A stretch of 64,000 nt of DNA from Devosia sp. SD17-2 (GTDB taxonomy: Bacteria > Pseudomonadota > Alphaproteobacteria > Rhizobiales > Devosiaceae), in NCBI RefSeq assembly GCF_029201565.1, contig NZ_CP104002.1, positions 3,675,001-3,739,000 of the forward strand. Direction: 5' to 3'. This document shows positions 25,728 through 33,592 of this stretch, piece by piece; the first letter of the stretch is position 1, and every line of letters starts with the position of its first letter. The notes beneath the pieces are model-generated. The model saw only the letters and a program-made list of their open reading frames with translations. It was not told where the DNA came from and ran no database searches. Made by a program: the position numbers and the translations under genes.

Positions 25728-26684
25728 ATGCTGATCGAAAACTTGATGTATTTCGCCCTGGGCGTGCTGGCTGCCGGCCTTGTCGCGCTCATCATCATGC
25801 CGGCCGTGTGGAAGCGGGCCGTCCGCCTGACCAAGCGCCGGATCGAAGCGGCAACACCCATTACCCTGGCTGAATTCCGCGCTGACAAGGATCAGCTGCG
25901 GGCCGAATTCGCTCTCACCACGCGGCGGCTGGAAATGAATGTCGAGGCGCTGCGCCAGCGGCTGGCCGAGCAGGTGAGCGCCGCCAGCCAGAAGAGCACC
26001 GACCTCGGGGCACTGCAGATCGAACGCGAGAAGCACCTAGGCATTGTCCGGGAGTTCGAAAAGCGCGAAATCGAAATGCGGGCCCGCATTATCGAGCTCG
26101 AAAAAGAAACGACCGACCTCGCCCAGCGCCTGCGCATGCGCGAGCGGGAAGCCGAGACGCGTCGCACCGAGATGGACGAGCTGCGCTCAGGCGTGAACAG
26201 CCAGCCCATGGCTGCGGCTGTGCCCGAAGATCTCGAGGACGCCGAAGCGCGGATGGCGAGCGCGGAAAACCAGCTCAATGCCCTGCTCGCCGAGACTGAC
26301 GGACCGGAAAAAGGCCCCGATGGGACGCGTGACGACAGATTGCTGGCCGACCGGCTGGGCCTTGAGGACGAGGTGGAAAAGCTGCGCGTCAGCGTGATGG
26401 ATGTGCAGAGCGCCATCCTATCGGGCTGGGACAGCAACACGCTCGATCGCGGCGCGCTGCGCGCCCAGCTCAACGCCATTGCCACCAGCGTCAGCCGGCT
26501 GGTCTATGCACCCGAACCGCAGGCGGCGACCGCCGCGCCGGAAGAGGAGAGCCTTTTCGCGCGCGTGCAGCGCTTTGCCGACGACGGGGAAAGCGAAGAT
26601 GTGATCGAGCATCAACCGGCCCAGCCGCGCGGCGGCACATTGGCCGACCGACTGGCTGCAGTTCGGGAAATCCAGGGCCGCTAG
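25728..26684 (+). CDS. N-terminally anchored coiled-coil protein of unknown function
   Basis: The 318-residue product begins with a membrane span (LMYFALGVLAAGLVALIIMP). A basic stretch (VWKRAVRLTKRRIEAATPIT) follows, then a long charged coiled coil (about residues 45-170) and an acidic, low-complexity tail. Proteins of this make-up are common in Hyphomicrobiales and are annotated only as hypothetical. ATG 25728 has GGAG eight bases upstream; ATG 25680 would add 16 basic residues before the span. It precedes a convergent small membrane gene by nine bases. No function can be assigned. Confidence 0.72.
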   Translation: MLIENLMYFALGVLAAGLVALIIMPAVWKRAVRLTKRRIEAATPITLAEFRADKDQLRAEFALTTRRLEMNVEALRQRLAEQVSAASQKSTDLGALQIEREKHLGIVREFEKREIEMRARIIELEKETTDLAQRLRMREREAETRRTEMDELRSGVNSQPMAAAVPEDLEDAEARMASAENQLNALLAETDGPEKGPDGTRDDRLLADRLGLEDEVEKLRVSVMDVQSAILSGWDSNTLDRGALRAQLNAIATSVSRLVYAPEPQAATAAPEEESLFARVQRFADDGESEDVIEHQPAQPRGGTLADRLAAVREIQGR

Positions 26685-26693
26685 CGGTCGGGC

Positions 26694-27047
26694 TTAGCGG
26701 CGCCCGATCTCGATGGTGCGGATGAGTTCGCCCGTGCCGGCATCAAACACTGCAAGGCTCACACTGCCATTGAGGCTGTAAGTCACCTGAATGGTGCCAT
26801 CGGTGGACAGCGCGGAGACCACTTCCGCCTCGGCTGGCACCAGAACCGCGGCAGTTTGTGGCGGGGGCGGGCTATCGCGGTTGAGCCGATAGACAAGCGC
26901 GAAGCCAACGGCCATAAAGCCGACCAACATGATGCCGATCGAAAAAGCGAAGGATCGGCGCGCCTTTCCAAAAGCAGCAGCCGCCTCGGGCGAGATCTTT
27001 GCATCTGCCGGGTTGACGTTGTTGCCGGACTTTTCAGGATCACTCAT
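26694..27047 (-). CDS. Small bitopic membrane protein of unknown function (117 aa)
   Basis: The product has a polar N-terminus, one membrane span (FAFSIGIMLVGFMAVGFALV, about residues 33-52), and a periplasmic tail with a beta-strand repeat (GTIQVTYSLNGSVSLAVFDA, then TIEIGRR). The tail resembles a short PQQ/YncE-like strand set, but this is weak. Its ATG overlaps the rluD-like start codon on the other strand (CAT 27045-27047 against ATG 27046-27048). No ribosome site is visible ahead of it, so leaderless translation or a later start is possible. Confidence 0.6.
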   Translation of the reverse strand: MSDPEKSGNNVNPADAKISPEAAAAFGKARRSFAFSIGIMLVGFMAVGFALVYRLNRDSPPPPQTAAVLVPAEAEVVSALSTDGTIQVTYSLNGSVSLAVFDAGTGELIRTIEIGRR

Positions 27048-28074
27048 GGCAGAAGACACCGATTTCGAATTCGAGGGCGAGCCGGTCGAGGTAGTCGTCG
27101 ATGAAATCAACGCCGGTGGTCGGCTCGATGCCGTCCTGGCCAAGGAGCATGACGTGCTCAGCCGAAGCCGGATCAAGGATCTTATCCTGTCCGGCGCCGT
27201 CTCCATCGACGGCAAGACCGTCAGCGAACCCAAATATCGCCTGAAGACCGGCGAGACAATCGTCCTTCTTGCCCCACCCCCTGAAGATCCAGAGCCGCAG
27301 GGCCAGGATATCCCGCTCGACATCCTCTATGAGGACGACGATCTCATCGTCATCAACAAGCCGGTGGGCATGGTGGTGCACCCTGCGCCGGGCTCGCGGG
27401 ACGGCACACTGGTCAATGCGCTGATCTTTCATTGCGGCGATAGCCTCAAGGGCATTGGCGGGGTCAGGCGGCCCGGCATCGTGCACCGGCTCGACAAGGA
27501 TACGTCGGGCGTGATGGTGGCAGCCAAGACTGAGCAGGCGCACCGCCATCTCTCCGCACAGTTTGCCGACCATGGCCGCACCGGCCCGCTGCACCGCGCC
27601 TATACCGCTTTCGCCTGGGGCATGACCAATGGCGGCGTTGGAACTGTCGACGTGCCGCTGGGGCGCGATCCCGCCAATCGGCTCAAGCAGGCTGTCCGCA
27701 AGGAGGGTCGCGAGGCGATTACTCATTATGCCGTCGAAGCGCGCTATGGCGACGAGGGCTGGGACATCACCCGGATCCAATGCCAGCTCGAGACCGGGCG
27801 CACGCACCAGATCCGTGTCCACATGGCCTATATCGGCCATCCGCTGGTTGCAGACCCTGTCTATGCCTCGGGCTATGCCACCAAGATCAACAAGCTTCCA
27901 GAAGAGCTCGCAGAGATCGTCCGAGGCCTTGGCCGGCAGGCGCTGCATGCGGCCGAGCTGGGCTTCGAGCACCCGAGCACGGGCGAAGAGATGATGTTCG
28001 AGGCCGAGCTTCCCGACGACCTCGCGGCGCTCGAAGAAGCGCTTGGCCAGTATAATCGGGCTATCGCACGATAG
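27046..28074 (+). CDS. rluD: RluA-family 23S rRNA pseudouridine synthase (RluD-like)
   Basis: These enzymes turn uridines in 23S rRNA (helix 69 for RluD) or tRNA into pseudouridine. The 342-residue product has an N-terminal S4 RNA-binding domain (GRLDAVLAKEHDVLSRSRIK) and the catalytic motif GIVHRLDKDTSGVMVAAKT, with the catalytic Asp at 150. The C-terminal motif is LETGRTHQIRVHMAYIGHPL. An S4 domain and this length point to RluD more than RluA or RluC. I start at ATG 27046; the frame is open further upstream, but that part is antisense to the neighbouring gene. CAGGA acts as ribosome site. Confidence 0.92.
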   Translation: MAEDTDFEFEGEPVEVVVDEINAGGRLDAVLAKEHDVLSRSRIKDLILSGAVSIDGKTVSEPKYRLKTGETIVLLAPPPEDPEPQGQDIPLDILYEDDDLIVINKPVGMVVHPAPGSRDGTLVNALIFHCGDSLKGIGGVRRPGIVHRLDKDTSGVMVAAKTEQAHRHLSAQFADHGRTGPLHRAYTAFAWGMTNGGVGTVDVPLGRDPANRLKQAVRKEGREAITHYAVEARYGDEGWDITRIQCQLETGRTHQIRVHMAYIGHPLVADPVYASGYATKINKLPEELAEIVRGLGRQALHAAELGFEHPSTGEEMMFEAELPDDLAALEEALGQYNRAIAR

Positions 28075-28208
28075 GCTGAGAGCGATTCACCCAAGGGTGA
28101 ACGAACCAAATGGCGCCCGGCCGCGTAATGATTGTGTAACCGAAGCGCCGGAAAACAACGGCTGCGGGAACTCTGTCCAATTTGTAACGTTGGATAGAGC
28201 TTCAGCCT

Positions 28209-28236
28209 CTTAAATTCGCCAAAGTGCCCCCTATAT
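28209..28236 (+). promoter_or_regulatory. Sigma-32-like promoter of rpoH
   Basis: CTTAAAT (28209-28215), an 11-base spacer, and CCCCCTATATAT (from 28227) resemble the heat-shock consensus CTTGAAA-N11..16-CCCCATNT. It lies about 90 bases before the rpoH start codon. If real, rpoH is under its own control, as known in several alphaproteobacteria. Confidence 0.55.
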
Positions 28237-28325
28237 ATGGCGGTACATTCGCGGCTTGTGCCAGTCTGGACAAGTCTCGGAGTTCCGCCCGCGCAATGCG
28301 GGGGATGCTGAAAGGGGGTGCGTCC

Positions 28326-29192
28326 ATGGCCCAAACAAATCTGCCTGTTCTTTCCGCCGAAGGCGGACTGTCGCGTTATCTGCAGGAAATCCGGAAGTTT
28401 CCAATGTTGGAAGCGGACGAGGAGTACATGCTGGCAAAGCGCTACAAGGAACACGAAGATCCCGGCGCCGCCCAGAAACTCATTACCAGCCATCTGCGTC
28501 TGGTCGCCAAGATCGCCATGGGCTATCGCGGCTATGGCCTGCCGATCTCCGAGGTGATCTCGGAAGGCAATGTGGGCCTGATGCATGCGGTCAAGCGCTT
28601 CGAGCCCGAAAAGGGCTTCCGTCTCGCGACCTATGCGATGTGGTGGATCCGCGCCGCCATCCAGGAATATGTTCTGCGCTCGTGGAGCCTCGTCAAAATC
28701 GGCACCACAGCGGCGCAAAAGCGTTTGTTCTTCAACCTGCGCAAGGTGAAGGGACAGATCGCGGCTCTCGAAGAGGGGAGCCTGCATCCGGACCAGATCA
28801 AGCAGATCGCGACGACGCTCAAGGTGACCGAGCAGGACGTTGTGTCGATGAACGCTCGCCTCTCCGGCGATGCGTCCCTCAACTCGCCCATGCGAGCAGA
28901 CGAGGGCTCGTCGGAATGGCAGGACTGGCTGGTCGATGACACGCCGGATGCCGAAACAACTCTGGGCGAAACCCAGGAGTTCGACGAGCGCATGGGCCTT
29001 CTTACCCAGGCCATGGATGTGCTCAATGATCGGGAGCGCGCTATTTTCCAGGCGCGGCGCCTGCAGGAGAACCCGTCGACGCTCGAGGAGCTGGCGCAGC
29101 AATATGAGGTCAGCCGCGAGCGTATCCGGCAGATCGAAGTCCGCGCCTTTGAAAAGGTGCAGGAAGCGGTGCGCGAGGCTGCACACAGCTGA
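28326..29192 (+). CDS. rpoH: Heat-shock sigma factor RpoH (sigma-32)
   Basis: RpoH directs RNA polymerase to heat-shock promoters (chaperones and proteases). The 288-residue product contains region 2 (LRLVAKIAMGYRGYGLPISE, GLMHAVKRFEPEKGFRLATY, AMWWIRAAIQEYVLRSWSLV), the diagnostic RpoH box QKRLFFNLR, and region 4 (LNDRERAIFQARRLQENPST, YEVSRERIRQIEVRAFEKVQ). ATG 28326 is preceded by AAAGGGGG. A sigma-32-like promoter lies upstream and a strong terminator follows, so it is a single-gene unit. Hyphomicrobiales often have two rpoH genes; which copy this is cannot be told here. Confidence 0.97.
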   Translation: MAQTNLPVLSAEGGLSRYLQEIRKFPMLEADEEYMLAKRYKEHEDPGAAQKLITSHLRLVAKIAMGYRGYGLPISEVISEGNVGLMHAVKRFEPEKGFRLATYAMWWIRAAIQEYVLRSWSLVKIGTTAAQKRLFFNLRKVKGQIAALEEGSLHPDQIKQIATTLKVTEQDVVSMNARLSGDASLNSPMRADEGSSEWQDWLVDDTPDAETTLGETQEFDERMGLLTQAMDVLNDRERAIFQARRLQENPSTLEELAQQYEVSRERIRQIEVRAFEKVQEAVREAAHS

Positions 29193-29212
29193 CCGGCCGA
29201 AACCAATCTACA

Positions 29213-29248
29213 AGCCCTCGCGTCGAACCGGCGCGGGGGCTTTTTTTT
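29213..29248 (+). terminator. Intrinsic terminator after rpoH
   Basis: AGCCCTCGCG (29213-29222) pairs with CGCGGGGGCT (29232-29241), with one G-T pair, followed by a run of eight T. A strong rho-independent terminator. Confidence 0.93.
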
Positions 29249-29264
29249 GTGCGGCAGGCCAAAA

Positions 29265-29954
29265 TTATAGCGCCATAAGGTCCCAGAGGCGCTCCTTGCC
29301 GAGGATCAGAAGCCAGGGCGTATCATCTTCCGGGACGATTTCCACCAGCCCGCCCGTGCCTTCATTCGAGGTTCCGAGGAGGCCGCCGGGCACGAGCTGG
29401 AGTTTATCCATCGGGTAGTAGAGCCCGGTGGAGCGCACAAAGCTTATCGGAAGCAGCGGGTGAATGGAGACCCGCTCGCGCACGCCGGCATCGAAGCTGA
29501 CCGGGCCGGTCGCCGCCAGCGCCACATCCACTTCGTCGACGACAAGCAGGCGTCGCGTCGGCGCAAATTGCAACACGGCGCTCAGCGCGGCGAGTGTATG
29601 GTCGAGGCGCTTGCCGGTCATGCCGAGTGCCAGGGTGACCGGTGCGCTGGTGGAATAGAGCGTTTTCTGGAAATCGGTAGTGATCTGTTCCGGGATGTGG
29701 AGCACGCGGGTACGCGCCTCCCACCCCGCACGATCGCGCACCGAATCCAGATCGCCGATGATGGCTTCCGGCACGAGGCCGGCATCGCCGATGACATCGG
29801 CTCCGCCATCGGCGCCGATCAGGGCGACGCCGCGGGCGGTGAGGTCGTGGAGAAGCGCGGGGTCGACGGCACCGCCTCCAACGATGGCAATGGGGCGTTC
29901 GAAGGCGAGCAGCGGGTGTGGCGCCGCGCCTGAGCTGGGGTCTTGCACAGTCAA
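29265..29954 (-). CDS. thiN: Thiamin pyrophosphokinase
   Basis: This enzyme makes thiamin pyrophosphate from salvaged thiamin and ATP. The 229-residue product has the family motifs VALIGADGGADVIGDAGLVP, EAIIGDLDSVRDRAGWEART, QITTDFQKTLYSTSAPVTLA and LGMTGKRLDHTLAALSAVLQ. The C-terminal beta-sandwich holds the thiamin pocket. It is divergent from the thiBPQ transporter genes, whose leader has a TPP riboswitch, so uptake and activation of thiamin are side by side. The kinase gene itself shows no riboswitch on its own strand. Confidence 0.92.
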   Translation of the reverse strand: MTVQDPSSGAAPHPLLAFERPIAIVGGGAVDPALLHDLTARGVALIGADGGADVIGDAGLVPEAIIGDLDSVRDRAGWEARTRVLHIPEQITTDFQKTLYSTSAPVTLALGMTGKRLDHTLAALSAVLQFAPTRRLLVVDEVDVALAATGPVSFDAGVRERVSIHPLLPISFVRSTGLYYPMDKLQLVPGGLLGTSNEGTGGLVEIVPEDDTPWLLILGKERLWDLMAL

Positions 29955-29983
29955 TGATCTCTCAATAAGGTCTGCATCGTCTC

Positions 29984-30064
29984 GCTGGGGTGTTCCGGTT
30001 GCTGCCGGAGCTGAGAGTTACCCATTGAACCTGAACCAGGTCATGCTGGCGGAGGAAGTTCGAG
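29984..30064 (+). promoter_or_regulatory. TPP riboswitch (THI element) upstream of thiB
   Basis: The conserved blocks of the thiamin pyrophosphate riboswitch appear in order: GGGGTG, CTGAGAGTTACCC, GAACCTGAACCAGGTCATGC, and TGGCGGAGGAAG. Downstream, CCCTTC (30104-30109) can pair with GAAGGG (30129-30134), which includes the thiB ribosome site. This suggests that TPP binding blocks translation. No intrinsic terminator is evident before thiB. Confidence 0.95.
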
Positions 30065-30142
30065 ATGGCAAGGGCGCCGTTTCGCGTCCTCACCATTGAC
30101 ACACCCTTCTCACATGACCGCAAACGTTGAAGGGATGATCGC

Positions 30143-31150
30143 ATGATCAAATCCACCTCCATGGCGCTTGCGGTCCTTTTCGGACTGTCCGCGGCACCCA
30201 TCCTCGCCCAGGATGTGCCCACGCTCACCATCTATACCTATGACGGCTTCGCCTCCGAGTGGGGCCCGGGGGCCAAGCTCTCGGAGGGTTTTGAGGCCAT
30301 CTGCGGCGGCTGCAAGGTCAACTGGATCGCGGCCGACAGCTCGATCGGCACACTGCGCCGCGTTCAGCTCGAAGGCGACACGACAGAAGCCGATCTGATC
30401 GTCGGGCTCGATACGGCCATTGCCGGTGAAGCGCGGGCGACGGGGCTTTTCGCCGATCACGGAATTGATCTCTCGGGCCTCGACCTTCCGGGCGAGTGGA
30501 CCGACGCACAGTTCGTGCCGTTCGACTATTCGCACTTTGCCTTCGTCTATGACGCGGATGTCGTGGCCAATCCGCCCCGTTCCTTCGAGGAGCTGATCGC
30601 CCTGCCCGAGGACTTCAAGATCGTGGTGCAGGACCCGCGCTCGGCGACGCCCGGCCTTGGGCTCGTGCTCTGGATAAAGGCCGCCTATGGCGACCGTGCG
30701 GCGGAAATCTGGGCCGGTCTCAAGCCGCACATCCTGACGGTGACGCGGGACTGGAGCGACTCTTATTCGCTATTCCTCGATGGCGAGGCGGACATGGCGC
30801 TCTCCTACACCACGTCGCCGGCTTATCACCGGATCGACGAGAACGATGACAGCATCCACGCTGCTTTATTCGACGAGGGCCACTACCCGCAGATCGAAGT
30901 GGCAGGCATTCTGAAATCCTCGGACCAGCAGGAACTTGCCAAGCAATTCCTCGCCTGGTTTGCATCGGCCGAGGGCCAGAAGATCATCCCGACAACCAAC
31001 TGGATGTTCCCAGTGGTGGACCTCGGCGATGATCTCGATCCGGCCTTTGCTACCCTGCCCCAGCCGGAAAAGACGCTGACGCTGAGCGACGAAGACATAA
31101 TCGCCAACAGCTCCGCCTGGATCGACGAGATGCTGGCGGCGGTGCAGTAG
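30143..31150 (+). CDS. thiB: Thiamin ABC transporter, periplasmic binding protein ThiB
   Basis: ThiB captures thiamin, its phosphate and TPP in the periplasm for import by ThiPQ. The 335-residue product has a signal peptide (SMALAVLFGLSAAPILA, then QDVP). ThiB motifs follow: LTIYTYDGFASEWGPGAKLS, FEAICGGCKVNW, DLIVGLDTAIAGEARATGLF and the PFDYSHFAFVYD strand. Length is normal. The gene lies behind the TPP riboswitch and leads the thiBPQ unit, although a 166-base spacer with palindromic repeats separates it from thiP. Confidence 0.95.
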   Translation: MIKSTSMALAVLFGLSAAPILAQDVPTLTIYTYDGFASEWGPGAKLSEGFEAICGGCKVNWIAADSSIGTLRRVQLEGDTTEADLIVGLDTAIAGEARATGLFADHGIDLSGLDLPGEWTDAQFVPFDYSHFAFVYDADVVANPPRSFEELIALPEDFKIVVQDPRSATPGLGLVLWIKAAYGDRAAEIWAGLKPHILTVTRDWSDSYSLFLDGEADMALSYTTSPAYHRIDENDDSIHAALFDEGHYPQIEVAGILKSSDQQELAKQFLAWFASAEGQKIIPTTNWMFPVVDLGDDLDPAFATLPQPEKTLTLSDEDIIANSSAWIDEMLAAVQ

Positions 31151-31167
31151 CGGCGATTGTCGAGGCT

Positions 31168-31281
31168 CACCCCCTCCTAGCCTCCCCCTGAGAAGGGGGA
31201 GGGACTTTCGAGTTTGTCACATGGTCTGCGAGCCACCAGCGTACTCCTCCCCCTTTCTTAGGGGGAGGTCGGGTGGGGGTA
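31168..31281. repeat. Palindromic intergenic repeat inside the thi operon
   Basis: Two facing units lie between thiB and thiP: CCTCCCCCTGAGAAGGGGGA (about 31183-31202) and CTCCCCCTTTCTTAGGGGGAG (about 31248-31268), ending in a GGTGGGGGT arm. They belong to the same family as the copies at 691-1020 and 39882-39928. Such hairpins may stabilise the upstream thiB message over the permease message. Confidence 0.72.
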
Positions 31282-31316
31282 TACGCAAACAGCGCTCCTG
31301 ATGAGGGGAACCCGCG

Positions 31317-32921
31317 ATGGCATCAAAAATGTTGACCCTTCTGCCGCCTCGTCCGCTGCGCATCGCTGCAGCGTGGGTGCTTGCGTTGGCCATCACCGCG
31401 CTCATCGTGGCTGTCCTGTGGGCAATCCTTGCAGCAGCCGGTGATGGTGCTGGCAATTCGCGCGTCGACATTGCCCATCTCGTGCGCATGACCACGATCC
31501 AGGCCGGATTGACCACTGTCCTGTCTCTGGGCGTGGGCATGGCGCTGGCCTGGGCACTCAACCGGCTCCGCTTTCCCGGGCGCGACCTCATCGTGGGGCT
31601 GTTTGCCGCCGCGATCGTCACCCCGGGCATGGTGGTCGCCTTTGGCCTTCTGTCGATCTGGGGCCGCAATGGCTGGATCAACGAAGCCAGCCGGGCGCTG
31701 TTCGGCTTTTCGCTGGGCAATCCGGCCTTCGGACTTTCCGGCATCCTGCTGGCGCACGTTATTCTCGACGGCGCCTTTGCCGCCCGCATCCTGCTTGCCC
31801 GGCTTGACGCCATCCCTGAACCCAGGCTCAAGGTTGGCCAATCGCTGGGGCTGTCGGCGTGGAAGCGGTTCGGCCTCATCGACTGGCCGGCGATGCGGGG
31901 AAGCCTGCCGGGACTGGGCGCCATCATCTTCCTCCTTGCCTTCACCAGTTTCCCCATCGTGCTGCTGCTGGGAGGCGGGCCCGCCAACCAGACGCTGGAA
32001 GTGGCGATCTATTCGGCGGTGCGGCAGGATTTTGACCTTGTCGGTGCGGTGCGGCTGGCGGTGACACAGATTGCCGTCTGTTCGCTGGTCATTCTGCTCG
32101 CCTCTGCGGTCCCGCCCGTGCCCACGGCGCTGGGGCGTTCGGCCCAGCCGCGCTGGCAGGACGGGGCAATAGCGCGCAGCCTGCAATGGCTGGTGCTTGT
32201 CATCGCCTGCATCGGCTTTGCGCTGCCGCTGGTGTCCGTGCTCATCGATGGGTTCGGGTCAGGTCTCCTCCGCGTCCTCGGCCAGGCCACATTCTGGAAC
32301 GCAGCGCTCACCAGCCTCATTATCGGGGTCAGTTCGGCTGTCCTGACGCTCATCCTGGCACTGACCCTGTCGCTGGGGCGCGCGGCCATTCCCGGTCGCG
32401 GCGCGCGGACGATTTTGGGCGCACCGACCTTTGCCTACCTCGCCGTTCCCGCTGTGGTGCTCTCCCTGGGGTTTTTCCTGCTGGTGCGGCAGATGGGTTT
32501 TGCCCCAGGACAGGCAGCCCCCATTGTCGTCGTCATCGCCAACGCCCTGCTCGCCCTGCCCTTTGCGGTGGCCACACTGGGACCGCCCCTCGATGCCGTG
32601 GCCCGCACCCGCGGAAAGCTCATTCGCTCGCTCGGCCTCTCGGGCTGGCAACAATTCCGGCGCGTGGAGTTTCCCCTGCTCGGCAAGGATATCGGCCTGA
32701 TGCTGGCCTTGGCCTTCTGCTTCTCCCTGGGAGATCTCGGGGTCATCGCCCTCTTCGGCACGCAGGATTTTCAAACCCTGCCACTGATGATGTTCCGCGC
32801 GCTCGGGGCCTATCGCAGCAATGACGCCGCCGCCATTGCCGCCTTGCTGCTCGTCGGCACAATCATCGCCTTTGTCGGCTTGCCACGAATTTTTGAAAGA
32901 ATAGCCCATGCTGCGCGCTGA
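31317..32921 (+). CDS. thiP: Thiamin ABC transporter, permease ThiP
   Basis: ThiP is a double-length permease of 534 residues with two repeats of the binding-protein-dependent transport domain and about twelve spans. Each half ends with an EAA-type loop for the ATPase: SLGLSAWKRFGLIDWPAMRG in the first and SLGLSGWQQFRRVEFPLLGK in the second. ATG 31317 has GAGGGG upstream. The stop lies 14 bases inside thiQ, so the two are translationally coupled. Confidence 0.95.
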   Translation: MASKMLTLLPPRPLRIAAAWVLALAITALIVAVLWAILAAAGDGAGNSRVDIAHLVRMTTIQAGLTTVLSLGVGMALAWALNRLRFPGRDLIVGLFAAAIVTPGMVVAFGLLSIWGRNGWINEASRALFGFSLGNPAFGLSGILLAHVILDGAFAARILLARLDAIPEPRLKVGQSLGLSAWKRFGLIDWPAMRGSLPGLGAIIFLLAFTSFPIVLLLGGGPANQTLEVAIYSAVRQDFDLVGAVRLAVTQIAVCSLVILLASAVPPVPTALGRSAQPRWQDGAIARSLQWLVLVIACIGFALPLVSVLIDGFGSGLLRVLGQATFWNAALTSLIIGVSSAVLTLILALTLSLGRAAIPGRGARTILGAPTFAYLAVPAVVLSLGFFLLVRQMGFAPGQAAPIVVVIANALLALPFAVATLGPPLDAVARTRGKLIRSLGLSGWQQFRRVEFPLLGKDIGLMLALAFCFSLGDLGVIALFGTQDFQTLPLMMFRALGAYRSNDAAAIAALLLVGTIIAFVGLPRIFERIAHAAR

Positions 32922-33555
32922 TGACTTGAGCTTTGCCCATCCCGGGCAGTCCCTGCCCTATCAGTTCAGCTTCGAAGCCCAGCCGGGCGAAGTCACGGCG
33001 ATTTCCGGGGCCAGCGGGTCGGGCAAGTCGACGCTGCTTGATCTCATCGCCGGGTTTCTCGCGCCACGCAGCGGTACCCTCAGCCTTGATGGCATCGATC
33101 TCCTGCCGCTGGCTCCGGAGCAAAGACCCGTCTCGCTCCTCCTGCAGTCGGACAATCTCTTCGAGCATTTGAGCGCGCGGGAAAATGTCGAGCTCGGGCT
33201 ACCGCGGGGCACCGCGAAGTCGACCGGGCGGGCGGAGGCGGAGAAGGCACTCGCCGGCGTGGGTCTAGCCGATTTCGCCGACAAGTCGGCCTCGACCCTG
33301 TCGGGCGGGCAGAAGCAGCGCGTTGCCCTTGCCCGCACGCTGTTGCGGGACCGGCCCATCCTCCTCCTCGACGAGCCGTTTTCGGCGCTCGATGACGAGA
33401 CGCGAGTGACGATAAGGGATCTCGTCGGGACGCTGACGCGGGAGCAGAACTGGCACACGATCCTCGTCAGCCACCATGCCGACGATGTCGATGCCCTCGC
33501 CAGCCGGCGCTATCGCCTGATCGATGGGCGCCTGCAGGGCGGCGCAGCCCAATGA
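32908..33555 (+). CDS. thiQ: Thiamin ABC transporter, ATPase ThiQ
   Basis: The 215-residue ATPase drives thiamin import. It has Walker A GASGSGKSTLLDLIAGF, the Q-loop region SLLLQSDNLFEHLSARENVE, the signature LSGGQKQRVALARTLL, Walker B ILLLDEPFSALDDE and the switch His in SHHADD. The short length is typical of ThiQ. It overlaps thiP by 14 bases and ends the thi unit, just before a hairpin shared with the convergent neighbour. Confidence 0.95.
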   Translation: MLRADDLSFAHPGQSLPYQFSFEAQPGEVTAISGASGSGKSTLLDLIAGFLAPRSGTLSLDGIDLLPLAPEQRPVSLLLQSDNLFEHLSARENVELGLPRGTAKSTGRAEAEKALAGVGLADFADKSASTLSGGQKQRVALARTLLRDRPILLLDEPFSALDDETRVTIRDLVGTLTREQNWHTILVSHHADDVDALASRRYRLIDGRLQGGAAQ

Positions 33556-33585
33556 AAAAAGCCGCCCCTTGTTTCCAAGGAGCGG
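33555..33585 (-). terminator. Terminator for the 33593-35686 gene (minus strand)
   Basis: GCCGCCCCTTG (33561-33571) pairs with CAAGGAGCGGC (33575-33585), with one mismatch. Read on the minus strand it is followed by TTTTTT, a good intrinsic terminator for the convergent hypothetical gene. It also sits directly after thiQ, but lacks a T run in that direction. Confidence 0.82.
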
Positions 33586-33592
33586 CCCTAAC

